From: an uncultured Clostridia bacterium
GTDB lineage: Bacteria > Bacillota > Clostridia > Oscillospirales > CAG-272
DNA: 12,132 nucleotides
Reading direction: 5' to 3'
Assembly (NCBI GenBank): GCA_904502055.1
Contig: CAJGDZ010000035.1
Span: 1-12,132 of the forward strand
Within the stretch, counting starts at the first letter, position 1, and each line of letters begins with the position of its first letter. The notes beneath the pieces are model-generated. The model saw only the letters and a program-made list of their open reading frames with translations. It was not told where the DNA came from and made no database searches. Shown one piece after another: positions 1 through 7,929 of this stretch. The translations under genes were made by a program, and so were the position numbers.

Positions 1-2
1 TC

Positions 3-149
3 AGAAGCCGTCCGATGAAGGAGCTGATCTGGAATTACTACTTCTTTGTCGAGGCCGAGGGCAACATCAGCACGCAGAGCGGTCAGGACATGCTCCGCGA
101 GCTTTCGGCGGTCTGTGCGCAGATCAAGCTGGTAGGAACCTACCGATAA
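3..149 (+). CDS. pheA: Prephenate dehydratase, C-terminal ACT domain (partial, 5' end outside window)
   Basis: Only the last 48 codons are present, ending in TAA at 147-149. The translation starts RSRPMKELIWNYYFFVEAEG, matching the ACT regulatory domain of prephenate dehydratase: the SRP part of the conserved ESRP phenylalanine-binding motif, then the YxFFVxxEG beta strand. The enzyme converts prephenate to phenylpyruvate in the phenylalanine branch and is normally feedback-inhibited by phenylalanine through this domain. Many clostridial versions are fused to an N-terminal chorismate mutase, but that part is not visible here, so mono- or bifunctionality is undecided. The gene lies 15 bp upstream of the aroB start and is probably in the same operon as the aromatic genes that follow. 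Confidence 0.85.
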   Translation, partial: RSRPMKELIWNYYFFVEAEGNISTQSGQDMLRELSAVCAQIKLVGTYR

Positions 150-164
150 AATTTGGAGGGAAAC

Positions 165-1172
165 ATGATACTTCCGGTTAAACATGGCGGCGGTGGCTAC
201 GATATCGTTCTGGAGCGCGGTGCGCTCGGACATATCGCCGACTATCTGCCGAGAACGGGCAAGGCGCTTGTCGTAACCGATGACGGCGTGCCGACCGAAT
301 ACGTCCGCGCGGTGGCGGCGGCGCTGCCTGAGGCAACGGTTTTCACCTTGCCGATGGGAGAAGCAAGCAAAAGCCTGGATCATTTCCGCCGTTTACTTTC
401 GCGGATGCTGGAGCTGGATTTTCACCGAAGCGATGCCGTGATCGCCGTTGGCGGCGGCGTGGTCGGTGACCTTTCGGGTTTTGCCGCCTCGGCGTATATG
501 CGCGGCATTGACTTTTATAACGTTCCGACAACGCTTCTTTCGCAGGTGGATTCCTCGATCGGAGGCAAGGTTGCGGTGGATATGGACGGCGTTAAGAACG
601 TGGTGGGTGCCTTTTATCAGCCAACACGCGTGATCATAGATCCAAACGTGCTTTCGACGCTTGACAGACGTCAGCTTCTTGCCGGGCTTGCCGAGACCAT
701 CAAGATGGCGGCTACCTCGGACAAGACGCTGTTTGAAATCATTGAGCGTGGGGACGCACTCGGAGGAGATCTTGAGGCCGTCATTGAGGGAGCCCTTCGC
801 ATCAAGCGCGACGTTGTCGAGCGCGATACCAAGGAGCAGAGCCTCAGGCGCGTTCTCAACTTCGGACATACGGTCGGACACGCCATCGAGAGCGAAAAGC
901 AGGGAGAATGGCTCCACGGCGAATGCGTGGCGGTGGGGATGCTTGCGCTTTGTGCGCCGTCAGTGCGGACAAGGCTTGCGGCGGTTTTGGAAACATACGG
1001 TCTGCCAACATCAGTAACGTGCGACAAAAAAGCGCTTACGGAATTTATCCGACACGATAAAAAGGCATCGGCAGGCGGCGTGACCGCCGTGTACGTGGGT
1101 GAGATCGGAAGCTTTGAATTCCGAAAGCTGACCCTTGATGAGCTTGAAGCATATATGGAGGCAGGTCTGTGA
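165..1172 (+). CDS. aroB: 3-dehydroquinate synthase
   Basis: This 335-residue enzyme converts DAHP to 3-dehydroquinate, step 2 of the shikimate pathway, in the cytoplasm using NAD and a divalent metal. The NAD-binding segment GGGVVGD is at residues 96-102, followed by PTTLLSQVDSSIGGKVAVD (121-139). The expected metal ligands are visible as Glu177 in AETIK, His235 in NFGHTVGHA and His251 in LHGE. The length is at the short end for the family. The start is ATG at 165 because GGAGGG at 155-160 lies 5 bases upstream. An in-frame TTG at 153 would overlap that site and is rejected. The 3' end overlaps aroC by 4 bp (GTGA), suggesting translational coupling. Confidence 0.97.
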   Translation: MILPVKHGGGGYDIVLERGALGHIADYLPRTGKALVVTDDGVPTEYVRAVAAALPEATVFTLPMGEASKSLDHFRRLLSRMLELDFHRSDAVIAVGGGVVGDLSGFAASAYMRGIDFYNVPTTLLSQVDSSIGGKVAVDMDGVKNVVGAFYQPTRVIIDPNVLSTLDRRQLLAGLAETIKMAATSDKTLFEIIERGDALGGDLEAVIEGALRIKRDVVERDTKEQSLRRVLNFGHTVGHAIESEKQGEWLHGECVAVGMLALCAPSVRTRLAAVLETYGLPTSVTCDKKALTEFIRHDKKASAGGVTAVYVGEIGSFEFRKLTLDELEAYMEAGL

Positions 1173-2275
1173 AAAATACATTTGGAAATAGCTTGACCCT
1201 TACCCTTTTTGGGGAAAGTCACGGCCCGGCGATCGGCGCCGTGCTGGACGGACTGCCCGGCGGTGTGCCGGTCGATCCCGATATCATCGCATCGCTTTTG
1301 GCAAAGCGACGTCCTTCCTCGGCCATCGATACCGGTCGACGTGAAGCGGACGAATTTCAGATCGTGAGCGGTGTGTTTGAGGGGAAAACCACCGGAACGC
1401 CGCTTTGCATCCTCATTCCCAATGAGGATAAGCACAGTGCGGATTATCAAAGCCTTTACGGAAAGGCAAGACCTTCCCACGCCGATTATGCCGCGTTTTG
1501 CAAATATCACGGCTTTGAGGACTATCGCGGCGGCGGACATTTTTCGGGCCGTATCACGGCGGCACTTGTGGCGGCGGGCGGCATTCTGATCCCGATGCTG
1601 GAGGGGCTTGGTATTACGCTGGGCACGCACATCAAGAGCTGTGCAGGTGTTGTCGATCGCGATTTTGAGGATATTCAAAAGGATATTGACGCCTTGAATG
1701 CCGGCGATTTTCCCGTGCTCGACAATCAAAGGATCGCCGAGATGACGGCGGAGATCCTTCGTGCCAAGTCCGAGCTTGACAGCGTGGGCGGGGTTGCCGA
1801 AACGGCGGTGCTGGGAATGCCGGCAGGCGTTGGCGAGCCTTGGTTTGACAGTGTGGAAGGAATGCTCTCGCACGCGCTGTTTTCGTTGGGCGGCGTGAAG
1901 GGTGTTGAGTTTGGAAGCGGATTTTCGATGGCGGACAGCCGCGGAAGCCTTTGCAATGACGCGTTTCGTATGCAAAAGGACAAGATCGTAAGCGAGACCA
2001 ATCACAATGGCGGTATCAATGGCGGTATCACCAACGGAATGCCACTGGTGTTCCGTTGCGCAGTCAAGCCCACGCCCTCAATTGCCCGTATGCAGAACAC
2101 GGTGGATTTTCTGAAAAAGGAAAACGTGACTCTGGAAATTATGGGACGGCACGATCCTGCGATCGTTCGTCGCATTTGCCCGGTGATCCGTAGTGTGACG
2201 GCGCTGGTGCTTTGTGATCTGCTTTGCACGCGTTACGGGACGGATATTTTCTTGAAGGGAAGGGATGCGCTTTAA
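1169..2275 (+). CDS. aroC: Chorismate synthase
   Basis: This 368-residue protein catalyses the last common step, EPSP to chorismate, and needs reduced FMN. The family signatures are all visible: GESHG (residues 15-19, with catalytic-type His18), RRPSSAIDTGRREADE near residues 48-62, RPSHADY (101-107, His104), DYRGGGHFSGR (118-128), a glycine-rich NGGITNG segment, and GRHDPAIVRR near the C-terminus. The start is GTG at 1169, overlapping the aroB stop, with GGAGG at 1157-1161 placed 7 bases upstream. The gene ends in TAA at 2273-2275, 15 bp before aroQ. No flavin reductase domain or neighbour is seen, so the source of reduced FMN is unknown. Confidence 0.97.
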   Translation: MKNTFGNSLTLTLFGESHGPAIGAVLDGLPGGVPVDPDIIASLLAKRRPSSAIDTGRREADEFQIVSGVFEGKTTGTPLCILIPNEDKHSADYQSLYGKARPSHADYAAFCKYHGFEDYRGGGHFSGRITAALVAAGGILIPMLEGLGITLGTHIKSCAGVVDRDFEDIQKDIDALNAGDFPVLDNQRIAEMTAEILRAKSELDSVGGVAETAVLGMPAGVGEPWFDSVEGMLSHALFSLGGVKGVEFGSGFSMADSRGSLCNDAFRMQKDKIVSETNHNGGINGGITNGMPLVFRCAVKPTPSIARMQNTVDFLKKENVTLEIMGRHDPAIVRRICPVIRSVTALVLCDLLCTRYGTDIFLKGRDAL

Positions 2276-2290
2276 GGCGCGGGACATACA

Positions 2291-2731
2291 ATGAAACTTT
2301 TGGTGATCAACGGACCCAATCTGAATATGCTGGGGATTCGCGAGCCGGACATTTACGGCAGAAGCACATATGCGGATCTTATGGCTATGATCGAGGCACA
2401 CGCCAAAAAGCTTGGCGCACAGATCGAGTGCTTTCAGTCCAACCACGAGGGCGCGATCGTCGATAAACTCCAGGAGGCGTATTTTAACGGGGTGGATGGC
2501 ATCGTCATCAACCCGGCGGCGTATACGCACACCAGCGTAGCCATTGCCGATGCGCTCAAGGCCATTCGGATTCCCACGGTAGAGGTTCACATTTCCAAGG
2601 TGGACGAGAGGGAGGCCTTCCGCCGCGTAAGCTACGTGCGAGATATTGCCGTCTCGACGATCAGCGGCAAGGGCTTTGCGGGCTATCTTGAGGCAATGGA
2701 TCTTTTGGTAAAAAAGGGTTATGAGAGTTGA
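2291..2731 (+). CDS. aroQ: Type II 3-dehydroquinate dehydratase
   Basis: This 146-residue protein has the usual length of the small dodecameric type II dehydroquinases, which turn 3-dehydroquinate into 3-dehydroshikimate (step 3). The motifs appear in order: NGPNLNMLGIREPDIYG, with the flexible-lid Arg and catalytic Tyr; QSNHEG; INPAAYTHTS, with the substrate-binding Asn and THTS; and VEVHIS with its conserved His. The usual N after HIS is K here (HISKVDERE), a minor departure from the common HLSNxxxRE. The ribosome binding site is weak: only AAGG at 2274-2277, 13 bases from the ATG and partly inside a small GCGC-GCGC stem spanning the aroC stop. Translation may therefore depend on coupling to aroC. 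The 3' end overlaps aroA by 11 bp. Confidence 0.96.
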   Translation: MKLLVINGPNLNMLGIREPDIYGRSTYADLMAMIEAHAKKLGAQIECFQSNHEGAIVDKLQEAYFNGVDGIVINPAAYTHTSVAIADALKAIRIPTVEVHISKVDEREAFRRVSYVRDIAVSTISGKGFAGYLEAMDLLVKKGYES

Positions 2732-3941
2732 GATAAAAAAAGGAAGGGCGAGCGGCAGCTTGCGCGTTCCCCCCTCCAAAAGCTGTGCTCATCGGTTGGT
2801 TCTCGGCGCGGCGCTTGCCGACGGAACAAGCACTCTTGGCAACGTGGCTCTCAGCGAGGACATCCTTGCTACGCTTGATTGCGTCAAAGCACTTGGCGCA
2901 ACGGTTGAAAGCAACGGTGGAATGCTGAAAATTGGCGGTTGTGGCTCGTCCTGCCTGACCCCCAAGGAGTCGCTTCCAAGGCTTGCATGCCGCGAAAGCG
3001 GCAGTACCCTCCGCTTTTTGATTCCGACCGCTATGCTTGGCGGTGGCGGTATCTTTTGCGGCACAGAGCGTTTGATCGCGCGCGGCATCGGTATTTACGA
3101 GGAGCTTTTTGCTCCTTTCGCGGACATCCAAAAAGGAAAGACGGAGATCGATATTCGCGGCCGCCTTTCGGCGGGGCGGTACTGTTTGACGGGCAACGTC
3201 AGCAGTCAGTTTATCACCGGGCTTTTGTTCGCGCTTCCGCTTCTTGAGGGAGACAGCACACTGGAGATCCTGCCGCCCTTTGAGAGCCGCGGCTACGTGG
3301 ATCTGACGGTGGATATTCTTAGGCGCTTTGGTATTGAGATCCGGCAAAAGAGCGAGCTTTGCTTTGCCATTTCGGGCGGTCAGCGATATACGCCGATATG
3401 CGAGGAGGTGGAGGGAGACTACTCCCAGGCGGCCTTCTTTTACGGACTCAATTTCCTTGGCGGTGACGTACGGCTGACGGGTCTGGATCCCCACAGCCTT
3501 CAGGGGGACCGCGTAGGCGTGGAGTTGTTCGGAAATATGAAAAACGGCTATATGGAGGCCGATCTTTCGGACTGCCCCGATCTGGCGCCCATTCTGTTTG
3601 CCATGGCGGCAAGCGGAGAGTGTGGCGCACGCTTTACGGGGACGCGCCGCCTTGCCATCAAGGAGAGCAATCGCGCAGAGGTGATGGCAAAGGAGCTTGC
3701 CAAATTCGGCGCGGATGTTAAGGTTTTGGAAAACGAGGTGGAGATCGGCAAGCGCGCACTTCACGCGCCGACCGTTCCGCTTTGCGGCAACAATGACCAT
3801 CGCATTGTGATGGCGCTTTCGGTTCTCGCTACGCGTTTTGGTGCACAGATCGAGGGCGCTGAGGCCATTGCTAAGAGCTATCCTGCATTTTTTGAGGATA
3901 TGCGGGGGCTTGGTTTGGAGATATTGGAATATGATACTTGA
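2721..3941 (+). CDS. aroA: 5-enolpyruvylshikimate-3-phosphate synthase (EPSP synthase)
   Basis: This 406-residue enzyme condenses shikimate 3-phosphate with PEP (step 6). Visible elements are PPSKSCAHR (residues 17-25, substrate-binding Lys20), SSQFITGLLFALPLL (161-175), DCPDLAP with the probable catalytic Asp287, RRLAIKESNR (309-318, Glu315) and NNDHRIVMA near residue 357. The loop that reads NAGTAMRP in the E. coli-type enzyme reads ESGSTLRF here (92-99). That loop affects PEP and glyphosate binding, but no tolerance can be claimed from sequence alone. The ATG at 2721 lies inside the end of aroQ (11-bp overlap) with AAGGG only 2 bases upstream, so translation probably depends on termination-reinitiation. 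The gene overlaps tyrA by another 11 bp. Confidence 0.97.
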   Translation: MRVEIKKGRASGSLRVPPSKSCAHRLVLGAALADGTSTLGNVALSEDILATLDCVKALGATVESNGGMLKIGGCGSSCLTPKESLPRLACRESGSTLRFLIPTAMLGGGGIFCGTERLIARGIGIYEELFAPFADIQKGKTEIDIRGRLSAGRYCLTGNVSSQFITGLLFALPLLEGDSTLEILPPFESRGYVDLTVDILRRFGIEIRQKSELCFAISGGQRYTPICEEVEGDYSQAAFFYGLNFLGGDVRLTGLDPHSLQGDRVGVELFGNMKNGYMEADLSDCPDLAPILFAMAASGECGARFTGTRRLAIKESNRAEVMAKELAKFGADVKVLENEVEIGKRALHAPTVPLCGNNDHRIVMALSVLATRFGAQIEGAEAIAKSYPAFFEDMRGLGLEILEYDT

Positions 3942-4788
3942 TCAAAAAAAGAAAATTTTAGTGGTGGGATTGGGTCTCATCGGCGGAAGCTACGCCGCAG
4001 CTCTCAGTTCCGGGGGCTACGAGGTGGGCGGCATTGACGCCTCCCCCGAGGCCATCGCCTATGCGCGTGCACACGGGTTTATTTCCCACGGGCAGAATGA
4101 GGTGACGGCGGATTACGTTGGGGATTTTGACATCCTTGTGTTCGCGCTTTACCCACACGTTCTGCTTTCGTGGATCGAGGAATACGCCGCCTTCATCAAG
4201 TCGGGAGCTCTTGTGACCGACGTGACGGGAGTTAAGACCGGTGTGGTCGATCGTGTGCAGGAGATGCTTGGAGAGCGTGCCGAGTTTGTCGGTGCGCACC
4301 CGATGGCAGGCCGTGAGGTCAGTGGCGTACAAAACGCCGATCCCTCGCTTTTCCGCGGAGCCAACTACATTGTAACGCCGACGGATACAAACACCGAGCA
4401 GGGCATTTTGCTTTGCGAGGCGCTTGGCCGCGCCATCGGCTCCGGCTCGGTCAGCCGACTTTCCCCCAAGGAACACGACGAAATGATCGGCTTTCTTTCC
4501 CAGCTTACGCATTGCATTGCCGTGTCGCTTATGACCTGCAAGGAGTCGCGCCAGCTGGTGGACTATACGGGTGACTCCTTCCGCGATCTGACGCGGATCG
4601 CCAAGATCAACGAAAAGATGTGGAGTGAGTTGTTTTTACTCAATCGGGAGGAGCTTCTCTCACAGATGGATCTGTTTTTGGAGCGCTTTCGCGAGCTGAG
4701 AGAGGCGCTTGCCGCCGGGGATTGCGAGACCATGATGCAGATGATGCGGCTTTCGACCGAACGGAGAAAATACTTTGATAAAAAATAG
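3931..4788 (+). CDS. tyrA: Prephenate (or arogenate) dehydrogenase
   Basis: This 285-residue NAD(P)-dependent oxidative decarboxylase acts in the tyrosine branch. It has an N-terminal Rossmann motif GLGLIGGSYAAAL (13-25), an acidic residue after the second strand (GGIDAS, Asp36) that favours NAD over NADP, HPMAG (123-127), and an all-helical C-terminal half with SQLTHCIAVSLM (190-201) and SFRDLTRIAKIN (216-227). It lacks the C-terminal ACT domain found in B. subtilis-type TyrA, so any tyrosine feedback would have to act at the catalytic domain. The start is ATG at 3931, since the Rossmann fold begins there. An in-frame GTG at 3838 would add residues buried in aroA. GGAG at 3917-3920 lies 10 bases upstream. 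Prephenate versus arogenate use cannot be decided. Confidence 0.94.
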   Translation: MILDQKKKILVVGLGLIGGSYAAALSSGGYEVGGIDASPEAIAYARAHGFISHGQNEVTADYVGDFDILVFALYPHVLLSWIEEYAAFIKSGALVTDVTGVKTGVVDRVQEMLGERAEFVGAHPMAGREVSGVQNADPSLFRGANYIVTPTDTNTEQGILLCEALGRAIGSGSVSRLSPKEHDEMIGFLSQLTHCIAVSLMTCKESRQLVDYTGDSFRDLTRIAKINEKMWSELFLLNREELLSQMDLFLERFRELREALAAGDCETMMQMMRLSTERRKYFDKK

Positions 4789-4817
4789 AAAAATATACGG
4801 AAAGGAGCGAATGCTTT

Positions 4818-5849
4818 ATGAATATGGACTTCAAGCTCAAGCTTCCCGAGCCTCGGGAGGTTATGGATATGTATCCGGTGACGGCGGATATGAAGAAACA
4901 AAAGCAAAAGAACGACGAGGAGATTCGTCGGGTATTCACGGGTGAGAGCGACAAATTCCTGCTGATCATCGGTCCTTGCTCGGCTGACCGTGAGGATGCG
5001 GTGCTGGATTACATTTCCCGTCTTCGCACGGTACAAGAGCGGGTAAAGGACAAAATTGTTATCATTCCCCGTATTTATACCAACAAGCCGCGTACTACGG
5101 GAGAGGGCTATAAAGGAATGCTTCATCAGAGTGATCCCAATGCGTCGCCCAATATGCTTCGCGGACTGATGGCTATCCGCCGTCTGCACGTAAAAGCTCT
5201 CGCGGAAACCGGCTTTTCCAGCGCGGACGAGATGCTGTACCCCGAGAATCACAGATATCTTGCTGACCTGTTGTCCTACGTGGCGATCGGCGCGCGCTCG
5301 GTGGAAAATCAGCAGCACCGCCTGACAGCCAGCGGACTGGATTTGCCTGTCGGCATGAAAAACCCGACCAGCGGCGACCTTTCGGTTATGGTAAACGCCA
5401 TTAAGGCGGCACAGCAGGGACACGTGTTCAGCTACGGCGGATACGAGGTGGAGAGTCACGGAAACCCGTTGACACACGCGGTGCTTCGAGGCTGGGTGAA
5501 CAGCCACGGACGTACCTTCCCGAACTACCACTATGAGGATCTGAGCCGTCTGTGCGACATTTACGCGGAAAGCGGACTTGCCGATCCTGCCGTGATCGTG
5601 GACACCAACCATTCCAATTCGGGCAAAAAATGGCTGGAGCAGATCCGTATTTCCAAGGAGATCCTTCACAGCACCCGTCATTCGGCGGACATTCACCGTC
5701 TGGTCAAGGGGCTTATGATCGAGTCCTACATTGAGGACGGTTGTCAGAAGCCGGAGGAGGGAGTCTACGGCAAGTCGATTACCGATCCCTGTCTTGGCTG
5801 GGAAAAAACCGAAAAACTGATTATGGAGATTGCTGATCTTAGGGCATAA
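4818..5849 (+). CDS. aroF: Type I DAHP synthase (3-deoxy-7-phosphoheptulonate synthase, AroG/F/H-like)
   Basis: This 343-residue protein catalyses the first committed step, PEP plus erythrose 4-phosphate to DAHP. It aligns along its length with the E. coli AroFGH family: GPCSA (52-56), KPRTTGEGYKG (90-100), GARSVENQQHRLTASGL (158-174), GMKNPTSGD (179-187), DTNHSNSGKKW (262-272) and YGKSITDPCLGWEKT (317-331). Expected metal ligands are Cys54, His265, Glu302 and Asp323. The N-terminal extension of about 40 residues is the part that forms the feedback site in this family, but which aromatic amino acid inhibits it cannot be read here. The ATG at 4818 follows AAGGAG (4802-4806) by 11 bases; the ATG at 4811 is out of frame. 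The symbol could equally be aroG. It sits seventh in the run despite being step one. Confidence 0.95.
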   Translation: MNMDFKLKLPEPREVMDMYPVTADMKKQKQKNDEEIRRVFTGESDKFLLIIGPCSADREDAVLDYISRLRTVQERVKDKIVIIPRIYTNKPRTTGEGYKGMLHQSDPNASPNMLRGLMAIRRLHVKALAETGFSSADEMLYPENHRYLADLLSYVAIGARSVENQQHRLTASGLDLPVGMKNPTSGDLSVMVNAIKAAQQGHVFSYGGYEVESHGNPLTHAVLRGWVNSHGRTFPNYHYEDLSRLCDIYAESGLADPAVIVDTNHSNSGKKWLEQIRISKEILHSTRHSADIHRLVKGLMIESYIEDGCQKPEEGVYGKSITDPCLGWEKTEKLIMEIADLRA

Positions 5850-5853
5850 AACT

Positions 5854-6639
5854 ATGGAGAATTTGCAAACGAAAAACAAGGAAACCTATGCGGATGATGT
5901 GCTCCGCCTGGCGCTTGACGTAGGCGAGGGAATGCTCAAAAACGGCGGTGAGGTCAGCCGCGTAGAGGATACCATCGAGCGTATCTGCCACGCATACGGC
6001 GCGGTTCACGTCGAGGTGTTCTGCATCATTTCGCTGATCAACGCCTCCGTGCGTATGGAGGATGACACGTATTCGTCACAGATCCGTCGCGTCAAGAGCA
6101 CGGGAATGAATTTTTCGCTTCTGGAGGAGCTTAACGGCCTCTCGCGCGAGGTCTGCCGTGATGTGCCGAGTCTGGAATATTTTGACGGGAAGCTGCATGA
6201 GCTCAAAAACAAAAAATACGGTTCACACGCACTCTCGATGTTCGCGTGGATGTTGGCCGCGGCCAGCTTTGCCGTCTTTTTCGGCGGCGGCTTCTGGGAG
6301 TGCCTTTGGGCGGCGATCGCGGGCGTGGCGATGTTCTGCATCGATACTTACGCTCCAAGACGCGTCAGCACAATAGCCAAAAACGTCATGTCCGCCTTTG
6401 TGGCCGCGCTTTTGGCGGCGGTCTCGGAGTTTATTCACGGCGGCGAGGGAAGCGTGATCATTATGGGCTCGCTGATGCTTTTGGTTCCGGGTGTGGCCAT
6501 CGGTACGGCGATGCGCGATATTTTATGCGGAGAGCTTTTGGCAGGCATGCTCAAGCTTTTGCAGGCTTGTCTGGCGGCACTGATGCTTGCTTTTGGTTAC
6601 ATTTTGGCCGCAACCCTGATGGGAGGTGGCGCAATATGA
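5854..6639 (+). CDS. ThrE-type amino-acid exporter, large N-terminal subunit (DUF1212 family)
   Basis: This 261-residue protein matches the ThrE N-terminal family (threonine/serine exporter): a cytosolic part with the typical motif NGGEVSRVEDTIERI (30-44) and about five hydrophobic segments near 127-145, 147-165, 176-193, 199-217 and 236-255. The fourth carries the family's PG turn (LLVPGVAIGTAMRD). In Corynebacterium ThrE both halves are one protein; here the second half is a separate overlapping gene. The start is ATG at 5854. An in-frame TTG at 5830 sits inside the DAHP synthase gene with GGAG only one base upstream, so it is disfavoured. The gene begins 4 bp after the DAHP synthase stop. 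Substrate is unknown; the position in an aromatic operon raises, but does not prove, export of an aromatic amino acid or related metabolite. Confidence 0.85.
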   Translation: MENLQTKNKETYADDVLRLALDVGEGMLKNGGEVSRVEDTIERICHAYGAVHVEVFCIISLINASVRMEDDTYSSQIRRVKSTGMNFSLLEELNGLSREVCRDVPSLEYFDGKLHELKNKKYGSHALSMFAWMLAAASFAVFFGGGFWECLWAAIAGVAMFCIDTYAPRRVSTIAKNVMSAFVAALLAAVSEFIHGGEGSVIIMGSLMLLVPGVAIGTAMRDILCGELLAGMLKLLQACLAALMLAFGYILAATLMGGGAI

Positions 6640-7115
6640 GCTTTTTTACTATGCAACTTCTGGTGCGTCTTATCACCTCGGCTGCGGGCTCGTGCGCTTT
6701 TGCGCTGATCTTCAAGACCCACAGACGGCATCTTTTCCGAATCGGTCTTGCGGGACTTATTACCTACTTCATTTATCATACGGTTATGTACCTTGGCGGT
6801 GGATTTTTCGTTGCGTCCTTTGCTTCCACGGTGTTTGCGGCCGCGTTTGGCGAAATGTGCGCACGGCTTTTCCGTGCACCGGCGCTGATCTACAATCTGA
6901 CCGCACTGATCCCGATCGTGCCGGGCGGCGAGGCGTATTACACGATGCGCTACCTTTTGGAGCGCGATATGCCGAGGGCCAACGAAAAGCTTTTGGCGAC
7001 GATTGGTGTTGCCCTGGGAATTGCGGGAGGCATTGTTCTGGTTTCGCTTGTAGTGGGTGTGATCGGTGATCGCGTTGCACGAAAGCAGGGAGGAAATCAC
7101 GGTGGCAAGCATTAA
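6636..7115 (+). CDS. ThrE-type exporter, small C-terminal subunit (DUF3815 family)
   Basis: This 159-residue membrane protein begins MSFFTMQLLV and has about five hydrophobic segments (near 4-25, 34-53, 56-75, 82-97, 120-144). A conserved LIPIVPGGEAYYTMR stretch (91-105) echoes the PG motif of the upstream partner. This is the usual partner of DUF1212 proteins when the exporter is split. The ATG at 6636 overlaps the upstream stop in ATGA, and GGGAGGTGG at 6621-6629 is well placed. The C-terminal tail is short and basic (DRVARKQGGNHGGKH). The two subunits are probably made in equal amounts by coupling and form one inner-membrane exporter. The open frame extends upstream to 6246, but that part is out-of-frame overlap with the previous gene. 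Confidence 0.85.
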   Translation: MSFFTMQLLVRLITSAAGSCAFALIFKTHRRHLFRIGLAGLITYFIYHTVMYLGGGFFVASFASTVFAAAFGEMCARLFRAPALIYNLTALIPIVPGGEAYYTMRYLLERDMPRANEKLLATIGVALGIAGGIVLVSLVVGVIGDRVARKQGGNHGGKH

Positions 7116-7929
7116 GAAGATATTGGATTTTTCCGCGCCCGAGCTGGACATTTTCGTCCGTCTGACAGGGGCACAGCTTCGCTCACGCCTGGAACCCGAA
7201 AAGGGGATCTTCATTGCCGAAAGTCCTACGGTGATCGAGGTGGCACTGGCCTCCGGGCTTGTTCCCGTGGCGCTTTTGACGGATGAGCGGCTTCTCGGTA
7301 CGCTGGAGAAAACCATTGAAAAATGCGGCGACATTCCGGTTTACTGTGCCGAAAAAGCGGTGCTGGAGCAGCTTACGGGCTTTGCTTTGACACGGGGAGC
7401 ACTCTGCGCGATGAAGCGGCCCGAGCCAAGGAGCGTAGAGGAGCTACTTCGCGGCGCACACCGCGTAGCGGTGCTTGAGGAGATCGCCGATTCCACCAAC
7501 ATCGGGGCTCTGTTCCGTTCGGCGGCGGCTCTCGGTATGGACGCGGTGCTGGTAACGCCGACCTGTTGTGACCCGCTTTGCCGACGCGCGGTGCGCGTGA
7601 GTATGGGCACGGTCTTTCAGGTGCCGTGGACGCGCATTGGCGAGGCACCGTCGGACTGGCCCGGAAGGGGCATTGACCTGCTTCATTCCTTTGGCTTTAA
7701 AACCGCGGCCATGGCGCTTTCCGACGATTCGGTGAGCATTGACGACGAGCGGCTTATGGCCGAGGACAAGCTGGCCATTGTTTTGGGTACCGAGGGAGAC
7801 GGTCTTTCCAAAAGCACCATTGCAGGCTGTGATTATACGGTCAAGATTCCGATGTACCATGGCGTGGATTCGCTTAACGTAGCGGCGGCAGGTGCGGTGG
7901 CCTTCTGGCAGCTTTCGAGAAGAAAATAA
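7102..7929 (+). CDS. TrmH/SpoU-family RNA 2'-O-methyltransferase
   Basis: This 275-residue protein is predicted to transfer a methyl group from SAM to a ribose 2'-OH in rRNA or tRNA; the exact site is unknown. The N-terminal part (about 1-110) looks like the substrate-binding domain of this family. The C-terminal knotted SPOUT domain shows motif 1 STNIGALFRSA (131-141, Asn133 and Arg139), motif 2 LGTEGDGLS (228-236) and motif 3 IPMYHGVDSLNVAAAGA (249-265). GTG at 7102 is chosen because GGGAGG at 7088-7093 lies 8 bases upstream. A GTG at 7066 is in frame but lacks a comparable site. It overlaps the exporter gene by 14 bp and has no obvious functional link to aromatics. It is the last gene of the tightly packed run. 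Confidence 0.9.
   Translation: MASIKKILDFSAPELDIFVRLTGAQLRSRLEPEKGIFIAESPTVIEVALASGLVPVALLTDERLLGTLEKTIEKCGDIPVYCAEKAVLEQLTGFALTRGALCAMKRPEPRSVEELLRGAHRVAVLEEIADSTNIGALFRSAAALGMDAVLVTPTCCDPLCRRAVRVSMGTVFQVPWTRIGEAPSDWPGRGIDLLHSFGFKTAAMALSDDSVSIDDERLMAEDKLAIVLGTEGDGLSKSTIAGCDYTVKIPMYHGVDSLNVAAAGAVAFWQLSRRK

Noticed and set aside
671..2005. Long antisense open frame (444 codons, - strand) across aroB and aroC
   Set aside because: It is a mirror of strongly conserved + strand genes, has no family motif and has no ribosome binding site that stands out. The same applies to antisense frames at 2661-3800 and 4563-5879.
6246..6635. Upstream extension of the small exporter subunit
   Set aside because: The translation is arginine- and glycine-rich out-of-frame overlap with the large subunit. 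The family-like sequence begins at the ATG at 6636, which has a strong ribosome binding site.
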